Shown here piece after piece: positions 1 through 12,793 of a stretch of DNA of 64,000 bases. Origin of the DNA: Holacanthus passer (lineage: Eukaryota > Chordata > Actinopteri > Pomacanthidae); assembly GCA_025331565.1 (NCBI GenBank), contig JAFREQ010000090.1, positions 62,001 to 126,000 of the forward strand, written 5' to 3'. The notes beneath the pieces were generated by a model, which searched no databases, was not told the origin of the DNA, and saw nothing but the letters and a program-made list of their open reading frames with translations. Positions within the stretch are counted from its first letter, which is position 1, and every line of letters begins with the position of its first letter. The position numbers were made by a program, and so were the translations under genes.

Positions 1-1079
1 TGATACAGTGTAAAAATGAGAGACAGCATGTGGGTCCATCTGTATGCTAAGCTTAAAAGCAAAGGCTTGAAAAGAATCCCCCAGGACGGAGGACTGTCTC
101 TGAACGGGTTTTATTTTTACCCACAGTATCGACGCGGCTCCGTGATCCGATCAAAATTTTCATTTGACCAAATACCTGCAGAAGTGACGTCACTCCCATC
201 AGGCTCAGCTGCACATTGTGTTTAGTGCTAATTGGCAAATATTTGCACGCTAACCTTCTAAACTCAGATGTTAAATATGATAAATATTACACCTGCTAAA
301 TGTCAGCACATTAGCATTGTTATTGTGAGAATGTTGGCATTGAGCTCAAAGCAGCACTGTGCCTAAATACAGTCTGACAAGAGCTGCTCACCCGACTCTA
401 CATATTTATCTCTTAGTGAGCTTTCAGTTCCATAACAGCTCGAAGGTGCGCCGGTGCTGTTGTTTCAGGCACCACTGAGACATGAAATACGATGCAGCAA
501 GTCCAGTTTAAATGATTTTCAAATGCCATAAAAGTGCACAGTGATTCATAATGTTAAAGTTACCGAAATGGCAATTATTTTATGTTTTCTCATGACAAGG
601 TAAAGTAGAAGTGTTAGAGAGGAATCTACCAGCAGTGTGTCCTTGCATGCATTTGATATGTCCCTGCAGCAGCTCGCTCATATTGTGTTGCAGCAAAAGT
701 TGAGTCAGGCTCGGGCCAGTTGCCGGTCTGGCCTCATTTGAAATGAATGAGGGAGCTGCGGTGTGAATGCATTCTTAGCCTGGTTTATTTTTTTATGATT
801 TTCTCAAACTGTCTGGTATGTAAGATGACTGACGTGATAATTTGAATGGTTTTGTATAAAGAAAGCTTCCCTGGTTTTTGCAGTTCTTTCAGTGCAAAAC
901 TCATAAATATCATGTATGTGACTGAGCCTGTTCACAGGTGACAGGCTGCACTCACACATTTGATATTACCCATGGTACACCTGACTGCCACTGCATGAGC
1001 TAATGTGTGTCCTTTCAGTCACAATGTAAACAGCGAAGCACCTGAAGCGAACAGAGTTTACTCCCACACACAGTGTACT
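1..1079. other. Downstream flank of cdh11
   Basis: No open frame with recognisable homology and no splice-like exon seen. It contains one interspersed-repeat remnant (about 215-395) and is otherwise AT-rich unique-looking sequence. Confidence 0.6.
215..395. repeat. Interspersed-repeat remnant common in percomorph fish
   Basis: The run of GCTAA and TTAGCAT motifs (ACACCTGCTAAATGTCAGC, ACATTAGCATTGTTATTGTG, then GAGCTCAAAGCAGCACTGTG and CCTAAATACAGTCTGAC) matches a high-copy element I know from many perch-like fish genomes. The class is uncertain (probably a non-autonomous DNA element). It is decayed and has no coding content. Confidence 0.6.
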
Positions 1080-1099
1080 ATCATTTTATAAAAAGAGCA

Positions 1100-1105
1100 T
1101 TTATT
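1100..1105 (-). terminator. Likely poly(A) signal AATAAA of cdh11
   Basis: On the minus strand the context is TTTGAAATAAATGCTC, followed 15-25 nt later by AT-rich sequence (ATAAAATGATAG) and then GT-rich sequence (CACTGTGTGTG), the usual arrangement around a cleavage site. It lies about 2.2 kb after the stop codon. Confidence 0.5.
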
Positions 1106-1641
1106 TCAAAGTTTTTTTTCGCTTCGGAGATTGAAGCACATAGTAAAGCAACAGTACAATGTTCAGAAAATATAAGTGTGATGCTGTAACATTTTTTTTT
1201 AAATCTTCTTAACATGTTTTTTTGTTGTAATACTGGAATATTCTGCATGTATACTAAAATAAGAACTTTTAAAATTGTACAAATTGGTACCATAAAACTT
1301 GACAGAGAATAAAAACGAGGCGTTCTCTCACTGCACCGAACACAGATTGCTAGTTTTCCTCTTGAACAGGGAGAAAGAACGAAGAAACGCCAAATAATGG
1401 AAAAAAAAAACAAACAAACAAAAGAAACAAAACCAAAAGAAATGAGAGGTTGTGTTCACACAGGCATAAACTAAAGCTGATATTTAACTTTTGGCAGCAC
1501 ATTCCTTACAGCTGTCCAAAAATGAAAATTGAATAGCGTGTGGTCTCCATGTTCAGACACCCATAAGAACATCTGAGCTGCGAAGAGTTAAACATGAATT
1601 TGTTCCTGTGCAGCTGCAGCCAAAGAAAAACAATTACTGTT

Positions 1642-1642
<1 letters not shown>

Positions 1643-1673
<31 letters not shown>
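1643..1673. repeat. (TAA)10 microsatellite in the 3' UTR
   Basis: Ten perfect TAA units on the plus strand, so TTA repeats in the cdh11 transcript. Probably length-polymorphic. Confidence 0.9.
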
Positions 1674-2227
1674 CTAACATTAAAAAAGAGATTGAACAAG
1701 AATCTACACGCTTAAAAAGGACGTTCTGGTTTCGGCCTCCGTGAACGCGGCTCAGAAAACGAGCTTTGTGTTGTTTTCCAATGTGCACATTTTATGTTTC
1801 AAGAGCAACACGTGTTGATACAACAGATGTTGCTGCCAACATAGCTGGTGTTGGGGATAAAAACACAACGCACGTTTTCCCCGTCCACATGTACCGCGCC
1901 GGCCGAAACGACACGTCCTGTTTTGAAGAGTGCAGGAGGCGCGAATTGGATCCTCAGAGTGATATATCACATGTCTGCACATTGCTCTGTACATACCTAA
2001 CATGGAGAATAGTTTGCTTTCTGAATATACTTTTCAAGTTACAAAAAGAAACGAAAAAAGGAGAAAAAAAGAGAATGCACTGCGTTGCAAGAGTGTCCAT
2101 TAAGTTTAAGGCGATTTTTAGAGCTCACAGGTTTTTACTCATCGTGATTGATCATCATTGGTGGACTCTGAATGAGGAAGTGATCATTCATTGGTGGACT
2201 CGGTGTGTGATTGTTGATGGGAGGAAT

Positions 2228-2253
2228 GGGGGCGTGGGTGGGGTGGGTGGGGG
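2228..2253 (+). other. G-quadruplex-forming motif opposite the cdh11 3' UTR
   Basis: Five G-runs of 3-5 bases separated by loops of 1-3 bases (GGGGGCGTGGGTGGGG, then TGGGTGGGGG). This satisfies the usual quadruplex rule several times over. The G-rich strand is the template strand, so the mRNA is C-rich here. Confidence 0.6.
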
Positions 2254-3279
2254 CGTGGAGAAGGGCAGCTTTTCTTTTCACGTCTTCTCTGCAGTGAAGA
2301 ATGAAAACAAAGAATCATCCACAGTTTTTAAATTGGATCCATGTTGAGTCTTTTTGGGGAGTAAAAAAAGGTGTTTGTGTAGCGCTTTCACAGATACTCA
2401 GTCCTGGTGTGTTGGTTTGTCTGTGTGTAGCTACTGAAGCTAGCGGTCTCTATCGTTACACTTGTTGTGTTTACCCCTGGAGTTGTTGTTTATTTATTAT
2501 AAGGCCACCATACTGTGAAGATGCTGCGAGCGTCTTCAAAGTATCAACAACCCAGAGTCTGTCACGCTGTCTAAACCACAGAACCTGCTGAATTCACACA
2601 CAACGACAAATTTGAAAAAGACTTGTTTCGACTGTTTGATCGTACCGACACATCTTCATCACCTTCTCTTTCTCTCTCATAACATCAGGCAGCTGCTGAA
2701 TCCCGTCCTAACTTTTTTCTTCTAATTTGCTCATGTCTCTCTCTTCCTCTCTGTCTGTGTGTCCTTTACATACAACACCACAAAGAGAGCAACTAAGGGA
2801 AATAAACCCCGCTCAGGAACCATCGAGGAAGTACGTGAATCCAGTCCACAAAAGTATATAGAACCTCTAATAAACTAAACAGTTAGCTATAAGCAAGTCA
2901 TTTTGATCATACAGCAACATTTTTTTTCCCAACAATTTACTTTCAAACGGACGAACTGGTGACGTAACAAATCTCCCAGCCCTGCAATGCTCAGTCTGTA
3001 GAAAGAGAGTGGGGAAGAGACATAGGAGGGAAAGGAGAGATTTGGGAAAAGCCGGGAGCGTTTTTGAGTCAAAGTGTTCATTATTTGTTCATTAACAAAT
3101 CATCTTGGAGGACCAGGCCGGTGCCACAGGAGGGAGAGCTGTTGGCGTCCGTTGACAAATTGGCGTGAACTGATCAGGTTGGTAACGATTGGGTATAGAG
3201 GAGCGTTAACCCTCGGGTAACAAATCCTCATGGAATCAATAAATCAGAAATCGGGGGCGTCCACTCAGTAAGACCACTG

Positions 3280-3645
3280 TTAAGAGTCTTCGCCGTCATC
3301 CCCATCGTGAATGGAGCAGTCTTTGGTCCCGTACAAATCCGCCAGCTTCTTAAACCTCGGCCCCCAACTCTGCAGATAGTCATAATCCAAGTCAGACTCT
3401 GTTGTGACAGACTCGAGGGAACTCAGCGACCCGGCCAACGATCCTCTGCCTTCGTATCCGTAGATCTGAATGGAGTCGTAAGGGGGTGCGGTCGGGTCGC
3501 TGTCGGCTTCTGCAATTCGAGTCTTAATGAAGTCATCGACGTCGACGCTGTTGGCTGCGGGACGGCCGCTGCCGGGCCTGATGGGATACTGGAGCTCTGG
3601 TTTGATGTCCTTTCTTGGCAGGAAACCGTTGGCACCGTCCGGGTT
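3280..3645 (-). CDS. cdh11: cdh11 coding exon 14: catenin-binding tail and stop
   Basis: 366 nt, 121 codons plus TAA at 3282-3280. Begins NPDGANGFLPRKDIKPELQY, then SVDVDDFIKTRIAEADSDPT and APPYDSIQIYGYEGRGSLAG. The beta-catenin site follows (SLSSLESVTTESDLDYDYLQ, then SWGPRFKKLADLYGTKD). The final residues CSIHDGDDGEDS are longer and more acidic than the mammalian end (TFDDDS). Acceptor attgttcag at 3646. Confidence 0.97.
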   Translation of the reverse strand, partial: NPDGANGFLPRKDIKPELQYPIRPGSGRPAANSVDVDDFIKTRIAEADSDPTAPPYDSIQIYGYEGRGSLAGSLSSLESVTTESDLDYDYLQSWGPRFKKLADLYGTKDCSIHDGDDGEDS

Positions 3646-5149
3646 CTGAACAATTGGAAAGAGAGCACGTTGCATTAAACAATCAGATAAGGCTGCAAAG
3701 AGGCTTTCACAAGTTGTAGACAAAGAAAAAGAGCTGAAGAAGAATTGTATTTATTAGCATCATCTGATATCCACAAAAACTTACTGTAAAATGCTTATAT
3801 ACGATCAAACACATTCTCATTCTCACACCTGCAGCGTGGCGATGTCGAAGGCCTCCGTGTCCTCCTCGCCGCCTCCCTCGTCGTCGTAGGTGATGATGTT
3901 CTCCCTGATGTCCTCCTCCTCAAACACTATCAACGGCTCCTTCTTCTGACGCCTCAGCGCGACAAACAGCACCACTATCGCTGCCGACGACAAACACACA
4001 AACACAAGTCAGAAACTGTTCTGCAATTACATAACGATCTTCACACAATCTCTGTGAAGAAGGAGGAAAGCAGGCATTGGATAATTAGTATGCACTGTGG
4101 GAGATAGTGTAATTAGACCTTGGACAGTTTAATTAATATCATTATTGTATTGTGCTACACACACGAGCCATTTTAATTGTAGTTGGTTATCAACATGCCA
4201 GGCTTCTAAAAGGCTCTCAGTTTTGTGGAACTGAGGTTCACATGTGGCATAAAGTGCAACCGTCATGATACAATGTGCAAATACATTACTGTGTGTGCAT
4301 ATATGTAAAATATGAGCTTTAGTCATTGGCTGAGGAAGAAAACTAAGTCTGAGGACAATTTAAGACTTTTGAAAGATTGACAGCACATTATACACATTCT
4401 GCAAGAAAATAATGTGCACAATCATTTCAATGATGATGCACAAATTTATCCAGGATCTCTGAACTTAACAGCAGCTTCAATTAAGTAGTGCAATTCCAAT
4501 TATGACATTAACCGAGGTGGGCATTTCGCCTCAGGGTTAAGTTCACGTCAGGCGTGTTTGGTATGATTGGGACAGCGACTTTGGTGTAAATACACTGCCA
4601 GATAATAATTGGAATTTCATGCTGCAACAAGGAAATCTCGTGTAAATCAGTAATTCTATATGGTCTCACGAATCAAAACACGCATCACTGTCAGCTCCTC
4701 ACCGAGCAGAATGACGATGCAGGCCAGGATAGCGATCAGCGCCCCGGTGCTGAGTCCGGCCGGCAGGACGTAAGGCTCCACGTTACAGGACAGGATGGTG
4801 TTTTTACTGTCGCAGGAGCAGACTCTGATGGTCAGGGTGTTGGTGCTGCTCATGGCCGGGAAGCCGTTGTCGTTTATCTCGATGGGGAGGTAGTAAACAT
4901 CCTGGGTGAGGCGACTGAATCCTTTACGGAGCACGTAGATACTGGCTGTGCTGTCTGTGGAGGGACATGGAAAAAGTTGGTAAGTAGATGGAAAGATTGA
5001 GTTTAAACTACTGAAGAACAGGACGACTGACCGCTGAGTTTGCTAATACATAACTAATACTAGGCTTTTATCATAGACATCACACACACACACGTGCAAA
5101 ACCACACGTAATGAACATTTTCCTCATTCATCCACTTCATTCTTCACTT

Positions 5150-5185
<36 letters not shown>

Positions 5186-6040
5186 TCACCCCCACACACA
5201 CACTGTATTGTACACACCCAAGAGCCAATGAGGTGTGACTTTGGCGATATTAAATTCCTGTTAAATAGTGGCTCCATTCATCAGTTGAGGAGGAAATGTA
5301 ATCAAAAGCCACTGATACGGCTGCAGTGACACGGCTCGGCCTCTCCCTCCATTTCTAAACAGTTCTCTTCTAATGTCACATAAGCTTTATTGCAAACAAA
5401 CACAGAGGTACTTGGGAGGCATTTAAGAAGCCTGATCACCAAACAAACAATATTAATATTTGCATTGAAACTACATTACAGAGCGATAGAAGTGAAAAGC
5501 TACTGTGCTGCACTTAAGCAATGCAGGGAGGTAGTTCGAGTTTTGTTGGATGAGCAGATAATTATAGTAAATGGATTCACTCTTGGACAAACTTTGCAGT
5601 GTTACAAACCCACCACACACACCGGTCTAACTATCGGGCTCCACTGGCTGCGTTTATTTCTTAATTCCAACCTTAACTCGAGCTACATCCTTAATTTATA
5701 ACCTATAAATAACAACCTAAAGGCTGTAATGTTTTTAGCTCCGTAAATTTTTGCAGGTTCAGCAGCAACATCTCCATCTTTTTAGCCGTCAACCAGCTTT
5801 TATAAAGTACGTTTTTATAAAGTGCATAAAGTAAACACAATGTGCACTAAAATAATGCACAGGTAAATCACTTGTAAGAAAAAAAAACAGAGAGCTAAAG
5901 AAAAGAAAAAAAAATCAGAAGGGTGAACTAAAACTTTTCACCCCAAAAGAGAGTGAAGGTAAACCCCAACCCTCTGTGTTACTGATGTCACTGTCATCTG
6001 TTGCTGTCGCCCTCCTGCCAACACCGGTGCTCCCTGACAG

Positions 6041-6084
<44 letters not shown>

Positions 6085-6950
6085 AGCATGTGTGTGAATC
6101 TGAGGCATCTGAGAGTAAGGGGACAGATGGAATGAGTGCATATCTATCCATCCATCTATCTATCTTATAGCTACATCTATCTACTGTATATCCTTCTTCT
6201 CCTGCCTCTCTCTCTCTCTCTCTCTCACATTTTCTTTCTTTCTCTCCCCCAGTACTCCCGAAACTTAATTCAATCAGTTGGCCCCTTAAGATATATGTAC
6301 AGACGGACAGAGACCCCACTGCAATTAATACAGCCCCCAGGACACATGTGCATTTGTGTGTATGCGCGAGAGAGATTCAGAGCACCTGCTGCTTTTCTAC
6401 AAGGTAGCGTAAGCCTCCATCTGGTTATGCTTTGATCTAATCTCAGTGAAAGAGGGAGAGAGAGAGAGAGCACAGATGAAGAAACAGAGACTGGCTGCTA
6501 GAAGGGGTTGGAAACGGAAACAAAGAAAGAAATGAGAAGAAACAAAGGAGGCGGGAGGAAGAATGAAAACTGTATTTTAAAGGTCGCCTACCTCTGTTGT
6601 CTTTGAGGGAGAAGTTGTGATTGTAGGCGACTTCGGGAGCGAGGCTGAACGTGAAGTGTTGTCTGTGAGCCATCTCGTCTTTGTCCACGGCGCTCACTGT
6701 TTCAATCACCTGAAACACACACACACAGAAACACACACATGTAAAACACTGTGCACATTCATATACATGCTGTGTCACACTCACACATGTACATAAACAC
6801 ACACACACACACTCTGTCGCAGACGTACCTTCCCTGGCGCGACAGTTTCACACATGAGGACTTCGTTGTTGGTGGCAAACTCTGGGGAGTTGTCATTCAC
6901 GTCTTTCACTTTGATGTTAACACGCACTTTGGTGTCTTGGTGGTGTCCTC

Positions 6951-7005
<55 letters not shown>

Positions 7006-10000
7006 ATAGGGAACAATCATCAGCATTCTGCGGCGTACAAAAATTCAAAGCACTATCAAAGTCATTAAAGTCAGACTGTCATTTTTGCTCCAATGTGTGT
7101 GTGATTGCTTGTCTGTCTGCATTCTAATCCATGTTTGGTACCGGCTGAACACAAAGCTGACTATAAATATTTTCCAGCAAAGATTGCCTGTCAATCAGTC
7201 AGCCACTCAGCCGGCTATTTGTTATTTTGATTTGCAAAAATTACAGACTTGAGTTTGCGAGACATCAAAAATATCCAGTCAGACATTGTGCCACTCAGTT
7301 CGTCTGCTCCCACGCTTTTTTTTTTTTTTTCTTTCCATTTTGATATGCAAAAGTGACAAATGTCAAGTTTTGCCTGCTGGAGATAAAAATGGTGACAGAA
7401 TTATGTCTAAACAGCCAAAATAAGACACACACAGCAAACCTGAACTTCTGATTCATCCTGAATATTAACAAAGAAAGGCTGAGAGAGAAGTGTATTTCTC
7501 TGTGTCCCCATTCAGCTTTAAGAAGCAAAAAAAAACAACCATCCATTTCTGCGCTGTACTGCTTCGCATATTTGCAATTCTAGTCGGTATAATTTTTCCA
7601 CTACCCTGTCATTACGAGGCATTTATTTAGCTTCCCAGGGCCTGTGAGCGGTTAGCGTAGCCTGCAATGGTCCTAGCTTTGTGGGCGGCGAGCCCGTTTC
7701 CATCTGGCCGTCTGGCGTCTAGCACGCCACAGGGAAACCACACGGCGCTCAGCGAGTTCGGGCCCCCGACCACAGAATACCAGGGTGGGGCCCCTGTGGC
7801 TCGCTGGCTGGAGGGTTTGTGGGGTTGAAGCCGGGGAGAGAAAGCTCCAGAGGGCCTGTGGGTCGACACTCTTCTCTGTGTAGTTAGCAGGAGTGTTTGT
7901 GGTGGAGATGGACAGTTAAAAGTTTTGGCGGTGCCTCAACTTCTCTTTCACTGCAGCAGGATTTAGTTTTTGTGTCACTGAGCGTCTACCTACTAATTTT
8001 CTGTGCTGTAGCCTCTTCGCCCACTCACCCAGTTCAATTCAAACAGTTGAAATCTATTAATGTTAAAACTTTAGTGGTGAGTCAACAGCTGGTTGTACTC
8101 AGGCTTCACATTTTCTTTCATTTTGTCAGATTTTGTTTGACTTTGTGTATTTTGCATATCCAATAAACAAAAGTAGTAGTTGAAGTTTGAATCATACTTA
8201 GTGGAAGATAATTTGCATCTATCAATTGCTACCAAGCAGCAGCAGATACATGTTTGGTTCATTTTGTGACCCCTAACATTGAAATGAAAACATTATGCAA
8301 CGACAGTTTTGTCGTCGACACCTGACACTGAACACTAACCAGGTTACTCTCAATAAAACAAGATCACCAAGCATCAACACACAGTAAAGCCGTTCCCTCC
8401 TGGCTGAAGACGAATATATAATCAGTTCACAAATGTCCAGGCTGACGTTCACAGCAAAATCTGTGCTAGCTTCAGTTCCCCCACCCGAGGGGGAAAAAAT
8501 TAAAGGCAGCAGCTTGAATCCACTTTGCACATAAGATGTCATGGAGCGTCTCCAGCTCTGCAGAAGGACAGGTTGGGCTCTGGATGCCAGCAAATGTACA
8601 GGCTGGTGTCTGTCTGGGATTTTTCCATCTGTTTGTTCATCTTTGACTTTGTCTCTCCATCCTGTGTCTGTCACTATCCTGTTATGTTCAGTAGCACAAA
8701 TCACACATGAGCCAAGATCAAATACAGACTGTAGCTCTTCAAGAACTGTTATACTATAAAATATCAGTAAATTAGCGCTGACACTCTCGATGCCGTTGTG
8801 TCGCTCCACATTCAGACGTAATAGGTCTGAGTGTGGAGGCAAAACAATAATGAGTCGCAGTACTTTTTTAGCGTTATGGCACAGAGCAATTCAGTCCCGT
8901 CTCTTAAATCTCTCTACATCATGATGCATGTGTTCGTACCGATCTCTGTGGCCGACACAGATATGTTGTGCCAGGCCTGTGCTTCTCTGTCCAGCGGCCT
9001 TGTCGTGGTGATCATGCCGTCTTCTGAGTTGACGCTGAAGAACTGATCCACGTCCGTGTACCGAGGGATCATGTACCTACACACAGAATTAACACACACA
9101 CATAATAATGCTGTTACACGTCTGGATTAAGCGACTCATAGAAAATTAGGCGGCTAGAAATTATACATAAACGTGCACATTTATAGCTCGTATTGTGAGA
9201 CATTAGATTCCCTCATTTTCTGAATGAAAATCTGAATAACAGACAGCAGCTGCAGGATGGTGCGATCTTTGTAATCTTCAAGAGGAGCATGGTGCTTTCA
9301 TGTGTTTTCAGTCAGATTATTGTGGAGATAATTGGGCGACCAAAAGAAACTGTGCCAGCTTGGCAGCATTTCAAACAGGCAACTGTAAGCTAATGTATAA
9401 TCACTGTATATAGGAAAATGAGAGGCATGTTTTTACACCTTTTATACTAAGTTTAGAATCTAGAGTTAAGCTATGTTGAAATCCAGTGATTGTGTTTCAG
9501 TTGATTTTTATAAAATGTGTCTGGCTGTGCTTTTTTAATCCTATTTCGCTTCCCTATTCTGTCGAAAACTTCTTTATATGTAATCTCTGTTTAACGATGT
9601 GAGAATAAAGCCAAGCTTCTCTGAGTCATATTGTTTGTTCAGTGTAGCTGAAGGAACAATATTTAAAAGGGTTTTTTTTTGGCAATGTTCCATGAGAATT
9701 TACACTAGTGTGAGAATTCAGATTCTCCCGCTGCTTCCAGCCCGACTTGGTAGATGTGTTTGTGAGCGTCTCTGTGTTTGTGTTACCTGACAGGATTGTT
9801 GGCAACGTCTGTGTCCTTGGCGTGCACTCGTCCCACCAGGGTGCCTTCAGGTGCGTTCTCCTCCACCTCAAAAGTGTAACTGGGAGCTACAAACACAGGG
9901 GGCTCATCTGCATCCTCCACCGATATCTGCACACACACAAACAGGCAGAATTGTTAAAAAGGCTCCTGTGACATTTATCTCGTCACGCTCATAAACACCT

Positions 10001-10215
10001 ACAAGCTGTTTCTCACAACATATTTACTCTTTGACACAATCAAACACTTCTTCCTCCGCACGCTCACGCTGACGCACGTGGTTTTACAGACATGTTTACC
10101 TTTATGGTGGCTTCATCCTTGTACGGCCCCCAAGCGAGGAACTGAGGGTCGACGTGAGGGTTGGATCCCTCCACCTTCAGAGTGTACGAGCGTTTCGTCT
10201 CAAAGTCCACCGGCT

Positions 10216-10246
<31 letters not shown>

Positions 10247-12754
10247 GCAGGTCACTTAATCAGCTCATCTCAAATCAAAATCCATCCCTGTTTAATCAAA
10301 TATTAACGCACATTCGAATGGTACATGATGTTTTTGCAGTGTAATATCTGAATGCTGAAGAAAATGCACTGCAGACACATGCAGTGAGGCCCAGTGCTGT
10401 ACTCTTGTCTTCTGCTAGGGGGAGCTGTTGCTGCATGAATGAGAACAGGCTTATTATCACTTTGAAGGTAGGAGTCCAACTATAACCACCACTATTACAG
10501 AGCAAGAAAACCAGGAGTAAACCCAAATGCTGACTTCTACCTCAAGATAATTTGTATTGCATGATATTACGTGATATGAGTATTCTGGGACCACAGTGAA
10601 TCATGAACGCATCATTTGGTTGCTTCTGTTGGGCCCAAACAAGACTAGTCTGTTTTTAATGAGCCAGGATTAGTTCTGGGAGTTTGGGACATTCACAGGA
10701 TAAAAGTGTTTTAGGTCACAAGGTTGGAGATGAAATTGAAATCCCAGGTCACAAGAACCACAGTCTGCTGACAGGCCGACTGGCTTTTTTCTTTTCCCAC
10801 ACAGTTATTCATTTATTACACTTTTTATAATCAAGACAAACAAATGAAGACAATTAAAATCCCTGCCTTGGGTTTTCAATATCACAGGTCAAACCCTGAG
10901 ATTCAATTCACTCATATTGAACTGAGCTTCAATTCACTTACTGTGTATTGGGAGAAAGCCCATTGACTTGTAATGGCCTTGATATTGAATTGAATCGAGT
11001 GAGTGCTTTGAGTTAGGCCAAAACTGAAAAACATTTTCCTCACATCACATTTTCTTTCATAATAAAAAAAAAAAAAAAAAAAGTGGCACAGCAGTCACAA
11101 AGCGATGACCCTCAGCTGAACAGTGTGCACATCTCACAAATCTCCCTCTTTCTCCTCACTTGCATTCTGGTGTACCCAGTGAACACTACTGCAGGGAGAA
11201 CTTTAAAGTCAACAAATGTGTTGGCACTCATTGTTTAAAAAGCTATAATACCCAAGAGATGCTCTCTGCTATGATTATGAGGACTTGTGCATTGCCAGCA
11301 GCACTTGGCTGCGACTCGCACTCGAAGCCATAATCACAATAAAGAAGAGGGAAAAAAAGCGTTCTTTTGGGTATCAGTGCTGTTTTATAAACCCAGATAA
11401 TAACCACTTTCCCCCCACCACTATTTTTCCAGCCAGTATGGAGATGTTGAACTGGCAAAGTCCCAAGAGCAAGCTTGATCTTTTCATCTCCATGCTACCA
11501 TCACTTAATGAAACCCCAGTGGGAGGAGGGGGAGAGGAGGGGGGGCTCCTAAGCCCTGTGTGAAGTGATGTAAACTCACAGTGAAGCTGCTATAAGATGC
11601 ATGTGATGCACAAGGTTTATCAGAGGTTACGAGGATGATTAACAGAACTACCAATACCCAATGTTATTGATGGATTGATAAGATTTTGCATGATGGGAAG
11701 GTTTTATCTTTTACTGAGTAGTCCGGCTTTTTATTGATAAAAAGGTTCTGAACCTAATCAAGATTATTGCAGAGAGGAAGTTAAGAGCGGGGGGCAAGAC
11801 TGTCACAACCCTGATTCCACAAAATTGTGGAAAACAAATTAAACAGAAAACGACATCTTCACGAATCTACAACCAAGTCCAGTTGACTTTGATTCAAGCC
11901 GCACTTGAAGAATGTGATAACTTACTAACAGCACAAAGACAATATATTTAATGTTTGACCTCATCAACTTCATTGATTTTTGTAAATATCTGCTTCTTCT
12001 GAATTTGATGGAAGCAACATGTTTCTAACAAATTGGACAGGAGCAACAAAGACTGTGAAAGTTGTGGACTGATCCAAAAACACCTGTTTGGATCCTTCCA
12101 CAGGTAAACAGGTTCATTGGCAACAGGTGATAGGATCATGATTGGGTCTGAAAGGTTCATCCTGGAAAGACTCAGTGAACACTCAACACTTTGTGAACAC
12201 ATGGTTGTTGAAAGGAGATTAACACATGGACTCAGGAACACTTTGTTTTTCTTTACATTTTACACAGCTTCCCAACTTCAGGGTTGTATATTATTGCCTC
12301 CTTTTGTTGTGAATGATCAAACATGGTGGTCATCCACAGGTAACTGCTCTGACAACAGCTTGCAGTCGCTCTTTAATCTATTGGTTTCAGAACAGTTTTC
12401 ATGTGACGCGGCTTCCAAACGAGTGGATGCTGGAGGGACGTTTCCTCTCAATGGGTCGTTCCTCATTCAGTCGCAGCAGCGTCTGACTCTGTGGTGTCGG
12501 TGTAGGTGTTTAACGTGTTGATGACAGGTACGCTGCTAATAGGATAGATGTGACCCAGTTCTTTCATTTTCCCTTATTTTTGTGACGCTCCCTCTTTCTC
12601 TGCCTCCTTCACCCTCTCTCTCTCGCTCTCTCTCTCTCTCTGTCTCTGTCCCTCCATCGCCCAGTTTATAGATCCACTCCCTCTTCATTCTCTCCCTTTG
12701 TGTAATCAGTGTGAGATAATAATATTCACAATAATGCCTTCCCTCTCTCCCTCT

Positions 12755-12793
<39 letters not shown>

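Larger units (their letters stand above)
1081..3279 (-). other. cdh11: cdh11 3' untranslated region (inferred extent)
   Basis: Sequence from the stop codon to the first convincing poly(A) signal on the minus strand. It is AT-rich toward the end, with a stretch around 1081-1320 typical of a vertebrate 3' UTR terminus. It includes a (TAA)n repeat at 1643-1673 and a C-rich block opposite 2228-2253. Other TTTATT occurrences on the plus strand (near 2489 and 785) could give shorter or longer transcripts, so the end is approximate. Confidence 0.55.
4955..6591 (-). other. cdh11 intron between coding exons 12 and 11
   Basis: 1,637 nt, GT-AG. Holds a (CA)n tract at 5151-5183, a (TG)n tract at 6042-6082 and short CT/GA-rich stretches (about 6205-6245 and 6450-6470). 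No coding signal. Confidence 0.9.

Noticed and set aside
1766..2347. 193-codon plus-strand open frame
   Set aside because: Lies opposite the inferred 3' UTR, has no domain, and ends in a Gly-rich stretch created by the G-run motif.
3307..3678. Plus-strand open frame of 123 codons
   Set aside because: Antisense shadow of the last cdh11 exon, whose minus-strand translation is unmistakable.
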